Source: Dipodascopsis uninucleata var. uninucleata | Taxonomy: Eukaryota > Ascomycota > Lipomycetes > Lipomycetales > Lipomycetaceae | NCBI GenBank assembly: GCA_030568195.1 | Contig: JAJLTO010000001.1 | Span: 1,550,001 to 1,614,000 of the forward strand | Length of the DNA: 64,000 bases | Reading direction: 5' to 3' | Shown: positions 55,201-64,000 of the stretch, one piece after another | Layout: each line of letters opens with the position of its first letter | Numbering within the stretch: position 1 is the stretch's first letter | Notes under the pieces: generated by a model | What the model saw: only the letters and a program-made list of their open reading frames with translations | What the model was told of the DNA's origin: nothing | Databases searched by the model: none | Program-made: the position numbers and the translations under genes

Positions 55201-55733
55201 ATTCCCTCATTTCAGAAGCAACCTGTTCAACAAATTGCGCTCGTGAAACTTGCATTGCCTGTGCTAATTCCGGGTATCTGCAGAGTTCTACTGCTTGCTT
55301 TCCAGCTAGATTGGTAATTGTATCATTGATATCCGGACGACTCATTAGCATTGAGACTACGTCTTCTCTTCCCGACATAGCTGCTAAGTGGAGTGGAGTA
55401 TTACCATCACCATCAGTAAGATTGATATCAATCTGAGGATGATTGGATGAAAGAATATTTTCAATTACATGTGTTGATGCCACCTGAATTGCCAGGTGCA
55501 ATAGAGAAGACACGTCAGCAGTGCTTGCTCCTGACCCGTCGCTTCCATTTAAGAATTTCGAAATAAATACGGTGTCACCATTTTTAAGTGCCTCAAGAAT
55601 CCTATAAGTTTTTATGGATTCTTCAAGAGAACCTGAGTGAATGACGTCAGTTAGCAATCGATTCACTTCTCACAATATATATTTTCTAGTAAACATTGAT
55701 AAATTTGAGGTTGTCGCGCATACCTTTCTTCAT
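52274..55733 (-). CDS. OSH2: oxysterol-binding protein with ankyrin, PH and ORD domains
   Basis: Exon 1 (55733-55724) is only 10 nt, ATG AAG AAA G. After a 58-nt intron it joins exon 2 (55665-52274), giving 1133 residues. The large frame has no ATG near its start, so the tiny exon is needed. Domains in order: ankyrin repeats about 45-245 (DGNTPLHLAAMSGREDVVSML), a PH domain about 260-360 ([21 protein letters not shown]), and a coiled coil near 490-590. Then comes a FFAT motif EFFDAIE at 637-643 with an acidic run before it, and the ORD with EQVSHHPPVGAAF. This is the Osh1/Osh2 layout: lipid exchange at ER contact sites through VAP (Scs2) binding. Whether it is the Osh1 or the Osh2 orthologue is not resolved. 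Confidence 0.95.
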
Positions 55734-58368
55734 AGATGGTGTAAAACTCGTTCGACGATACAAATTAATTCCGCTTCGTGTCCGTGTGATCCTAGATATT
55801 TCGAAAAAAATAGCAATTAACGTTTTGCTCTTATCATATTTAGATACAATCAGTGCGAATTAATCCAGTGCTCAGCAAACATTGGCGCTAGAAGAACAAC
55901 AAGGTATACAGGGCCAGAAGGAACGATAACAAGGTTATGAATGAATTAGGAATAAAACAACACTTTGCTTTATCTCAGCTTCATCCACAAAACAGATTTC
56001 CCCTACTTTAGTTCGTTGCAAGTGCAGTGGAACTTGTTTAGCACAATTTGCCCATCTCAACTAAGAACGTTCACTTTTCTTTACATCATGGAAACGTTAT
56101 AGGCCATCCTCCATATCAAGAGACCAGTATGCATATCTTTCTTAGAAAGATTACTTTCCTAACCATAGTCAGTTGATCTTCATACCGTATGACTGCATCA
56201 TCACCGATAAGACCATACTTGTACTAAATCTGAGAGCTCCAAATTCCTACTAGCTCCTCACTTATTCAGACAGCTCTCTTCTCGACCATCTGTCTTTATC
56301 CATTTTCAGACCTCAATCGTTATTCCACTGCCTGCCCAACTCGCTTGGTATCTTAAGTCTAATCATATTTATAGATCATCTCTTCTGCTAGTGTAGCCAT
56401 TTTCTTCACTACTCCCATTAACCTCATTCCAAATGTTCGCCGAGCTATTGGTGTGTACTTACTTCGCTGCAGGTATTACTGGATCGTTAGACGACATCGT
56501 GTTTGCACAACTAGGCCTTGCTGCCTGGTAGCCGAATAGCGAAGCACGCTCGCACAATAATTGCTCTGCAAAAGAATCCAAGAACACGTCAAACAAATGA
56601 GTGCGACTTGTAATATCGATGGAAAAAAAGCCCAAAAAGACTGGCTAACGATCTTCGAAATCGATAGGAAACTTGATAATTTCAATAAGCTAGGATAGCA
56701 ATATTGTACGCCAGTCTTGACGCTTGTTATGCAACAGGCAAAAGCTAGAGCATTTATATTTGTATAGGCCACATACATCGATATGTTATTCCTTATAATC
56801 CCAAACAACGTAAATCTGTTAAATAATAGGCATATCTCTCTAATGTTTCTACGTTTATATCACAAGTATCAATGATGTAATGATTAGATCCTACAATCTC
56901 TTTGTTTCGAACCTGTTTTCTAATAAATAGGCAAACATGTAATTTATATGCAATCTACTTCTTATCTACGTAATTTACATAGCTACTAAATTGTGTAGCT
57001 TCGTCACTGTCTGGTTTGAAGTCGTTGATACTTTCTATTGTAAGGAATTCTCACATAGAAAAAGGACTTTAGTTCCTCTATTTATCGCGCATTTTCTATC
57101 GAAAGGCTAAACAAACATTTGCAATGCAAGATCTTTGGCTCACGATATCCTCTCCTCTCATCTCTATTTGGTATCCATCCGTTATGCGCCGCTAATGTAA
57201 TACACTAAAATATTAGTAATACAAAAAAGTGCTCTTTAGGGCACTTGTGATCTCGGAAGTAAGATATAGTACCCGGAAGTGAACGGCTAGAGCGGCTCGA
57301 TAGCTCCAGACATATATTCAGTGCTCCGAAACTGCTAAAGGATGTACAATAATTGAAAACGAGACATAATGCATTATTCGGAGGTTCAAACCTCGAAAGT
57401 GCTCATACACCATAATTGGCTCCGTTCGCAAAGCTTCTGCCGATGGCAAATGTTGCGCGCTTACAAAATTTACGAACCAGCCAGCCATTTATGTGGATAC
57501 GAGGTGGTAGAGTTTAGCCTACTCATGAAATCATCGTAGACCTTAGAATTTGCGAGCAATTATTAGTTGATGTTCACGCAATGAGTTGAAAGGCTTGTTT
57601 ATACAAAAAAGAAGCACCGAAGTTCTTTTCTAAAGATAAAGTGTTTGAAATTGACTGGAGCGGTGCATCATATATCCTATAGATTGTCAGTTTACTCGAT
57701 CAAGATAACACTCGTAATCTTAACTTTTCTCGCGAAATGATGTTTTGGTTGGTTATGATATAGACTAACCTAGAGTATAACCAGAATTAATGTTTTCAAA
57801 GAAAACCAGCAGTCCAAAAAAACGAGATTAATATCTTTGATAAAGTCACAAGTTGTTTATTTGAAGCTCTGTATTTCCAAATGTGGCGTACACTAATCAT
57901 TACATGTGTAATGATTGACAGCGGGAATAAGAGTGTGTGCTTGATTGTCAGATTGAACGCCTCTAAATTTGTTATTAGACATTTCTCTAGGTTCAACTAA
58001 ACACAAGTTCTGAAAGCCTAGCCTGCAACATCATGATAACAGTACATATACAAAGTAACAATTGTATGATATATACTGACGTCGACTAAATTTTCAATTC
58101 AAATAAAAGGAAATACGAGAACGAAGTTAGGGTTTGGTTGTTTTTTTCATTAAAGATATATGTGGACCACAGAAAACAAATGAGAATACAGACGTATATG
58201 TATACACAAAGAGTAGAAATGATCACGATGAGCCGAATAGAATACTCTAAATGTTTATTACTGGCTCGTGTTAAGACTGAGTGGTTATTTAAAGCGAATA
58301 CTACTAAAGTCAATTAAAATAACAGTAGAAAAACGCAACACCAAAACTAACACCATCTAGTCAAACTC
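55734..58368. other. 2.6-kb gene-poor region
   Basis: Promoter of the oxysterol-binding protein on the left and 3' flank of VPS3 on the right. Frames at 56476-56808, 57796-57996 and 58086-58313 (all minus) are hydrophobic by composition and unsupported. A hairpin GAGGTTCAAACCTC lies near 57382 and a telomere-like GTTAGGGTTTGG near 58126. No tRNA, snRNA or transposon is recognised. Confidence 0.5.
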
Positions 58369-61368
58369 CTACAATCTCCTTTCAATAATAGGTCCTTCCC
58401 TTTCTATATAGTCCACTAGTTCACTGACAGTCCTGAAATTTTCTTCACGAGATAATCCTCTCATAAGCAAGCTCTCCCGCTTAGTCTTAGTTAACTCTCG
58501 GAATGATGATATTAAAAAGCTGCTGACCAACTCAACTGACCACGAGTCAGGAATGATCTGCAGAACAAACTGTGGATCTAATAAATGGCCCCAACCTTCT
58601 AAAAGCCTCTTTGTGCACTTAATTCGTTCATCTGTGGACTTCAGTTTCAAGAATTCGACCAGCAGAAGCTTGAATAACTCACTCTGTTGCTCTCGCTTCA
58701 CAGATGTCACTGTCGTCAGGGGCATTTCAGTTGAATGTATCAAATGTCCGCCGTAGAGACAATAAGCAAATGCAGTATCATAATCAGCTAGTGAATGACA
58801 AAGAATATGCAATGCTGAGTGGTGTAGCGAAAGCTTCCCATACAAGATGACCATCTCAGTAACTAAAAAATCTTCATGTGCCTTTATCCGTCGAAGTACC
58901 TCCTGAACATCATACTCAACATCACTTTGTAGTATATTGAGAAACTTCAATCGCATAGTTACAGCTTCCTTATATCTGCTCTCAGATGCACGACCTTCTA
59001 GAAATCGAGTGTATGGGATTTTTGGAGGTGCTAACATACGATATAATTCATAGCTTTCAATGATCTCTTGTCTTGCACCTTCATTGCTTTCCACAACTTC
59101 GATCACATCATTTGTGTACAAAAGAACAAGCTCATTTGCATACTCAAAATGCTTTTGAACAAATACCAAGTTCTCTAGATAAAGGCGCCAAGCCTCGCCA
59201 CCTATTTTTCTAATCTCGTCTTTCAAGTTTCTTGGATCTATATGTGTGCGCCGATGTTCGTCTATAAAAACTCGAATGCCGTTTATCGGATTTTGTCGCG
59301 CAAGCCATAGACCATACTCCCATACTACTGATTCATCTTTGCAGCGGATCAAATACTCCATTAATTTATGCTCACCATCGGAAAATTCCGGATCTTCCCA
59401 TTCTCCCGATATCATTTTTTTCCAGGTAGCACAGACCTCAGCGACCATCTTACGAGTTTGATATAATCTTGAGAGAGCAAAATATTTTCTCGCGTTTTCG
59501 AGAAGCTTCACAGTCTCAGCAAAAGATTGATCATCAATGCTAGAATCAGTAAAATTGTAGATCTCCTCCTTCGTGGTCATAGGAGAGTTCAAAAGAACTC
59601 GGAGGTAAGCAATCTCGACGGAATGGAATACGTCCGTAGCATCTGAGACGCTTTCAAACCCCTTCTTCTCCAGCCATCCTGCTAGATAGTGCTTTACCAC
59701 CATAAGAGCCTCAATTGGAAACTCTTCACTAGGAAACGTTAGTGATTCTTTAACACCAGCATAAATCCAAGGAACACCTTTTACATCATCTTTGTTGAAT
59801 AATGCAATAACGATTCGAGGATCAAATCCACTTTCATTCCAGTAGCGCTCTGCTTCTATATAATCTCCTTTATAAAAGTAATATAAACTCAATTTTTGCC
59901 GTATGTAAGTTAGCTCATAGAATGCGCGTTCAGTTGTTTCATCTTCACGTTCGATATGTTCTAAAATTTCATCTATCTTCTCTTTCTTAAATAACTCATC
60001 AAGACGGAGTAGTGATGGAGTTGGAACCAAGCATTGAACACCGAAATCTGACGAGAAAACGAACAGCGATGAACTGACTGTTGCTAGTCTGTTCGCAATT
60101 TGCTTTTCTTCTTCCTTTCGAGGAGATTCAAACTCGTCAAATAGTGGAACCAACGTAAATTTTTCAGTTAGGAGAGGAAATGGCATAGAATAGGTAATTG
60201 ATACTGTTGATAACTTTGGAGGGGAACTGAAGGGAATCGTCTGCAGCAGCTGCTGCGACTTTAAAGAATGAAACTGTAGCTCGTTTCCGATAATTGCAGC
60301 GCAATAGGGATATTCAACAGCGACAACCGAAGGATAGCCATTCCAAGCTATTGTACCTCTTGATATATCTCCGTCAAGATTTACTACTAATCCGACTGCG
60401 GGTTCGTCCGTTGAAGAGCCACTAGTTACTAGAAATTCTTCTGCCGTCACTGGAGCAACATGTGGCCTTAGTTTGATATTTGATTCTGGATCATTTGATA
60501 TAGCGAAAAGTGGAATCTTTCTAACACTATTGAGATCTATAAGATCATATGTAGTTTCATTAGCAACCAATGCTATAGACGAACGTTGAATGCCTACTAG
60601 TGCAGAGGGATAGTCGATATCCTAAACAAAAATCTGTTCAGTATTCTAGCTTTAAAATATAGAATATAAAATATGCTATTAATTCATACCTTGATTAAAC
60701 GTAGTTCTCTCTCCTTCACTCTTACTATACGTATGAGCTTTTTGGTGAACACTGTCACAAGAACTTCTTCGACACCTGAAATGGGCACCTTATCAAGATC
60801 TAAGGTCATAGAATTGACTTCCTTTAATCGGCCAACGCCAACAGGAGAAAACTCTGGTATGGTGAAAAATGCTATTGAATTGTGTGATAAAACCAGCGCT
60901 TGAGATACATTTGGAAGAAGGAGAATACGCTCGATAGGATGAGGTCTTGTCTGGTGTACCACTTGCCTTGATGCAAACATATAACTAGGTGACGCCTAAA
61001 ATATGTAAATTTATCATGTTATCAGAAATTATCATAAAATAAGTCACAAATGCTCACTGACGAAGTATATTATTGTTGACTTACAGATGTAGGATCTTGG
61101 AAATAGTGTAAAATCTCGCCATTTGACGTTCCAAGATAAAGACTCGAATCTGCAAAAAGATATTGGCATTAGCTATATCATCTCGTGGAACACAAACAAT
61201 TCTGTGCGCAATAGTGGTCCAACTTTGAAAAAAAATAATCCACGTACGCCATGCTTCTACACAAGTTATCTCTATATGATGCTCTGAGTCTTCGACAGAT
61301 AGTAAAACATCCCCCAGCAGGGGCTGAAGAATGTAAGGCGCTAATGGAGGATCATCAGCAGAGTCCAT
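58369..61368 (-). CDS. VPS3: Vps3/TGFBRAP1-like CORVET subunit
   Basis: Four exons (61368-61248, 61149-61085, 60995-60690, 60621-58369) encode 914 residues. The N-terminal citron-homology (CNH) propeller includes SSLYLGTSNGEILHYFQDP and EEFLVTSGSS, then GLVVNLDGDISRGTIAWNGYP, close to TGFBRAP1 and Vps3. The C-terminal two thirds are helical clathrin-repeat-like, with NARKYFALSRLYQ, LYLENLVF and LQIIPDSWSVELVSSFLISS aligning with TGFBRAP1 in order. The protein stops at EREGPIIERRL, just where animal TGFBRAP1 continues into a cysteine-rich finger; no such finger is found. Vps3 replaces Vps39 in the CORVET tether and binds Rab5/Vps21 on early endosomes. Introns are 98, 89 and 68 nt. Vps39/Vam6 is the alternative, but the CNH wording favours Vps3. 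Confidence 0.88.
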
Positions 61369-62248
61369 CGTGACATGCTATTATTCGTAAAAGATATAAG
61401 TCAACCAGTAGCGCAGAACACCCTACTATAGTTAATCTCTATCGAAGGACCAGAGAGCCGCAATTTTAGCTTCGAATGCTATACTGCAGGAGAAGAAAAG
61501 GTGACCACTGCTAAAATCTCGTCGAACAGCTAGTAAGCTCCTGATGTCAGACTTATAAACGGAATATAAAACTAAGGACAAGCTCAATGATATACACAAT
61601 CAAAAGTTCCTAGCTGCTGACTTAATCAGTCACTATTTCCTGTGATAGGTTGATGACGAGAAAGCACGAGAGTTGGCAATGCTAATATGATGATATCGAT
61701 AGAGATCTGTATATGTAGAATTATTTACGCTACGCTGGATGGGCGATTGGTGATTTAGCGAAAAAGCATCGAAATCTCAATGTCAGCCATCACTAAAAAA
61801 TACAAACAACTAAAATTATTGGTACTAGCGCAACAAGACACAAAACCGAGTCTAATACGCCTATAACAGTGTCGTGGTCTTATGTGATTAAATAAATTGA
61901 ATTGTAATAATTATAATTTAATAATAATCCAACCAACAGTACAAGATAGCTGCTCAGTATTCGATCAAAATAAGAACCCAGAAATCATATTTGATGAGCT
62001 AAGCAGACCACCCCGATGATATATGAGTATGCTTATATGTACAATAGAACAAATTAAAAACATTTATAATACAGTTATTTGAGTGGCTAGCAATTCTATC
62101 TAATATACTGTGAATCTACCAATGACAAGAAAGAGATTAACGAGATATGCATACGAAAAGACCTATAATCCATATTTTCCTTCTTTATATATAGAACTGT
62201 AACGTCTTCCGCTGTCATATATTAAAATAATGCGAGCCATATAAGAAT
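61369..62248. other. intergenic region VPS3/uL30m
   Basis: 880 bp of AT-rich DNA, stop-rich in all frames. VPS3 promoter and 3' flank of the mitoribosomal gene. Nothing coding is seen. Confidence 0.6.
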
Positions 62249-62512
62249 TTATTTCTTAGAAAATGACTTTTCGATAACATATCCGGAATTCGACTTCATA
62301 GTGGCCCTATGCTCTGCTGGAGTTAACTTCTTGTCAACCAACTCCACTCGTACTATCTCCTTCACCGCAAGAATCATTCCTGCCACAGAAGGCACGATAT
62401 TATGATATACAACAGAACCACGCTTTCGGAGACCAAGAGATTTGATAATTGAGTGAGTTTGCTTTGGAAGACCAATAGCAGACCGGTGCATAGTGACTTT
62501 AAAAAAGCTCAT
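62249..62512 (-). CDS. MRPL33: mitochondrial large-subunit ribosomal protein uL30m
   Basis: 87 residues from the ATG at 62512 (MSFFKVTMHRSAIGLPKQTH); yeast MRPL33 has 86. The uL30 core is intact: FKVTMHRSAIGLPKQ, TIHSII-like helix, SLGLRKRGSVVYH and VPSVAGMILAVKEIVRVELV. It binds 21S rRNA in the mitochondrial large subunit. The frame stays open five codons further up (TERSK), but there is no ATG, and TTTTTTTGACAG right before AACGAAGCAAG looks like a splice acceptor, so a leader intron is possible. It lies downstream of a 5S rRNA gene on the same strand. A telobox-like 14-mer lies about 250 bp ahead in the sense direction. Confidence 0.93.
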   Translation of the reverse strand: MSFFKVTMHRSAIGLPKQTHSIIKSLGLRKRGSVVYHNIVPSVAGMILAVKEIVRVELVDKKLTPAEHRATMKSNSGYVIEKSFSKK

Positions 62513-62761
62513 CTTGCTTCGTTCTGTCAAAAAAAGATCTCAATTAAGCGAAGATCTCAAAATAATTTCATAGACTAAGAATACTAGTATCGTATAGGTA
62601 GATTCTGTAAGTTAATTCAATGGATCGGTCGTTTGACTACTTTATATAATCTGTATGGCTTTTATGAAGGAATGGATAAAAATTTATCTATTTCAGTAGG
62701 TTTAGGTGTTACGGTAGTATGCTTGCACAATTCGACTTTATGCTTCCTCTGTCCACGACAG

Positions 62762-62775
62762 ATTAACCTAACCCA
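62762..62775 (-). promoter_or_regulatory. telobox-like motif TGGGTTAGGTTAAT
   Basis: On the minus strand, identical over 14 bases to 3760-3773. It lies 250-263 bp ahead of uL30m in its sense direction and about 60 bp past the 3' end of the 5S rRNA gene. Tbf1-type sites ahead of ribosomal-protein genes are known in several fungi; assignment here is inference. Confidence 0.4.
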
Positions 62776-62833
62776 TTAATTCTCTATTCTCTCGTAATAA
62801 TTAGCATGAGAGCCGCTAACAAAAAGAAAAAGA

Positions 62834-62950
62834 ATTGCAGCACCTACGATTCCAGCGTGGTCTCCCACCGCAGTACTGAGTAGGCCCAAAGAAGCTTAAC
62901 TGGTGTTGATCGGACGGGGAACTGTGTTTTCTTCTTGGTATGGCCGCAAC
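62834..62950 (-). rRNA. 5S ribosomal RNA
   Basis: 117 nt on minus, starting GTTGCGGCCATACC and ending GTGCTGCAAT. The terminal helix pairs GTTGCGG with CTGCAAT. Diagnostic segments: GTCCGATCAAC, the A box AGTTAAGC, and the C box GGTGGGAGACCA, as in other eukaryotic 5S genes. A C-T5-C-T5 tract follows at once and would terminate Pol III. AT-rich TAATAATG lies about 25-30 bp upstream, as in fission yeast, where a TATA-like element is needed. It is a single dispersed copy, not linked to other rRNA genes in this window. Confidence 0.96.
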
Positions 62951-63158
62951 TGACAACTACAACGCAATATTGCATTATTAACTGCGAAGAATTGGTTAAC
63001 TACCAATCTGTAGATTGTTATCAAAGAGCCTGCTCATTTGAAGTTCCAGAAATTTTAGATCTGATTGTCATTAGTGCAATTCCAAAAAAGCAAGATCTCT
63101 GATTACTTTTCTATTGTACAAGTGAGCGGCTAATAAGACATTTAATAGTATACAAATT

Positions 63159-64000
63159 CTAGTGTATATATCGTCCCAGACCAGAGGTCCAAAAACGGTC
63201 ACCTATGATATCTTCATGAAGTTCAACAATGCTAGCTTTTCGCCTTTTCTTTTCTTCACGCTCTATTTGGCGCTTACTTAGTTCTATTCCTGAAGTAGAG
63301 TTGTTTGTCTCGACTGTCCTTGAATTTAGATCACGAACTAAGACCGTTCCCTTCCGAAACATGACGTCCTCCTTATTGTAATTGATATCGAAACGCGAAA
63401 AAAGGAGCTCATTCTTCTCCGAAGAATTGGTACCCTTAAGCTCTGATTCTGCTTGTACTTCTGATATATTTCCTTTTAGTACAAGTGCCCAGAAAGATGT
63501 GTTATATAGATTGTTTATGTGACCTAACCGAGGATACTCAGTAATTAGATTTGTAAATAGTCTCCAATCAAAAAAAAATTTCATGCCTATGCATGGACAA
63601 GTAGTCATAATAACTTACAGTCAGCCTGGCGCCAGCTTAAATAGTCTCTCAAAACCTCCAACGTAGGATATAGAATCACTCGTGAATCAAAAGACGGTAG
63701 CATATCTACCTCTAGTTCAACTTCAGGGAAAAACTCCTTCCATGCAAACTGATAGTGTGCTGTAAAAGTGCTGCAAAAAGTAGAAACAATTTTCCTATCA
63801 GGATAATGGGTGGCATTAGAAAATTCCCAGCTTGTATGAGTGAAAATGACAGAGATATCAATAAAATTGTGAACTTACGATTCACGTCGATCGAAGAGTA
63901 CACATTCTCTTCTCAAAACAAATGAATACTCATCACTTTGGCCGTATGCTAGTAGCACATCTGGGATTTGTTTCATGGTATTCAAGGCCGCTGTATTCAT
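63159..64000 (-). CDS. THG1: tRNA-His guanylyltransferase Thg1 (5' end outside window)
   Basis: Three exons are visible (64000-63879, 63770-63619, 63523-63159), in frame through introns of 108 and 95 nt. The first visible exon reads AYGQSDEYSFVLRR, the palm segment with the second catalytic carboxylates (QSDEYSF). It is followed by STFTAHY, FPEVELEVDMLPSFDSRV and [21 protein letters not shown], all hallmarks of Thg1. Next come GTNSSEKNELLFSRFDINYN and MFRKGTVL. Thg1 adds G at position -1 of tRNA-His, an essential identity element. The N-terminal metal-site region (about the first 80 residues) lies beyond position 64000. The ATG at 64000-63998 is internal by comparison with the family, not the start. 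Confidence 0.95.

Noticed and set aside
56476-56808. 110-codon hydrophobic frame on minus
   Set aside because: AT-rich composition explains the hydrophobicity; no family signature and no neighbouring splice sites that extend it.
57378-57400. GGTTCAAACC resembling a tRNA B box
   Set aside because: It is part of a simple GAGGTTCAAACCTC hairpin; no acceptor, D or anticodon arm can be drawn around it.
52274-61368. A functional gene cluster of trafficking genes (oxysterol-binding protein, Vps3) analogous to a metabolic cluster
   Set aside because: Genes are separated by a 2.6-kb gap, have independent promoters and unrelated neighbours; no evidence beyond shared broad theme.
1-64000. CRISPR arrays, toxin genes, retroelements or other virus-like elements
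   Set aside because: No spaced direct repeats, terminal repeats or polymerase/capsid motifs were recognised; the window reads as ordinary fungal chromosome.

Overview
This window is nuclear DNA from a fungus. The genes carry short spliceosomal introns (about 55-140 nt) with GTAAGT/GTATGT-type donors and CTAAC-like branch sites. The gene set is that of a free-living fungus: aspartokinase, a Vhr1-domain transcription factor, an EF-hand aspartate/glutamate carrier, a Gef1-like DH-BAR RhoGEF, SRP68, Gemin2, Rheb and a FG nucleoporin. The Vhr1 family is known only from fungi. Gemin2 together with an EF-hand AGC carrier argues against a Saccharomyces-type yeast. I cannot decide from the sequence alone between an early-branching ascomycete and a zygomycete-grade fungus.

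Layout: 0.9-3.3 kb holds an EEP-fold nuclease/phosphatase gene (+) and Rheb (-). 5.3-8.2 kb holds aspartokinase (+) and a small membrane protein (-). 8.8-14.9 kb is a single 6.1-kb ORF for a Laa1/HEATR5 protein (+), followed by an intron-bearing tRNA-Leu (-). 18.2-22.6 kb is the RhoGEF (+). 23.2-37.1 kb is dense: mitoribosomal DAP3 (-), RPN5 (-), SF3A1 (+), Gemin2 (-), an LRR protein (+), Misato/DML1 (+) and a FG nucleoporin (-). 41.5-47.4 kb holds a VHR1-type factor (+), SRP68 (-) and IPI1 (-). 48.0-50.2 kb is the carrier (-). 52.3-55.7 kb is an ankyrin-PH-ORD oxysterol-binding protein (-). 58.4-64 kb holds a VPS3/TGFBRAP1 homologue, mitoribosomal uL30m, a 5S rRNA gene and THG1, all on the minus strand; THG1 is cut by the window end.

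The genes are housekeeping and form no operon-like unit. Themes that recur are nutrient/TOR and vacuole trafficking (Rheb, Laa1, Vps3, oxysterol-binding protein), RNA biogenesis (SF3A1, Gemin2, Thg1, Ipi1) and mitochondria (DAP3, uL30m, the carrier, Misato). Five gene-poor stretches of about 2-4.3 kb separate them (3.3-5.3, 15.5-18.2, 37.1-41.5, 50.2-52.3 and 55.7-58.4 kb). I recognised no transposon, viral fossil, CRISPR or toxin in them.

I rebuilt exon structures by hand from splice sites, reading frame and family alignment from memory; nothing was run. The best second-look items are regulatory: a 14-mer telobox-like motif found twice exactly and once with one mismatch, TCACGTGA E-boxes about 200-230 bp ahead of three genes, and a TATA-bearing putative promoter about 800 bp ahead of VHR1 with upstream ORFs in its leader. 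A GC-AG intron in RPN5 and a 10-nt coding first exon in the oxysterol-binding protein gene are gene-model points worth checking.
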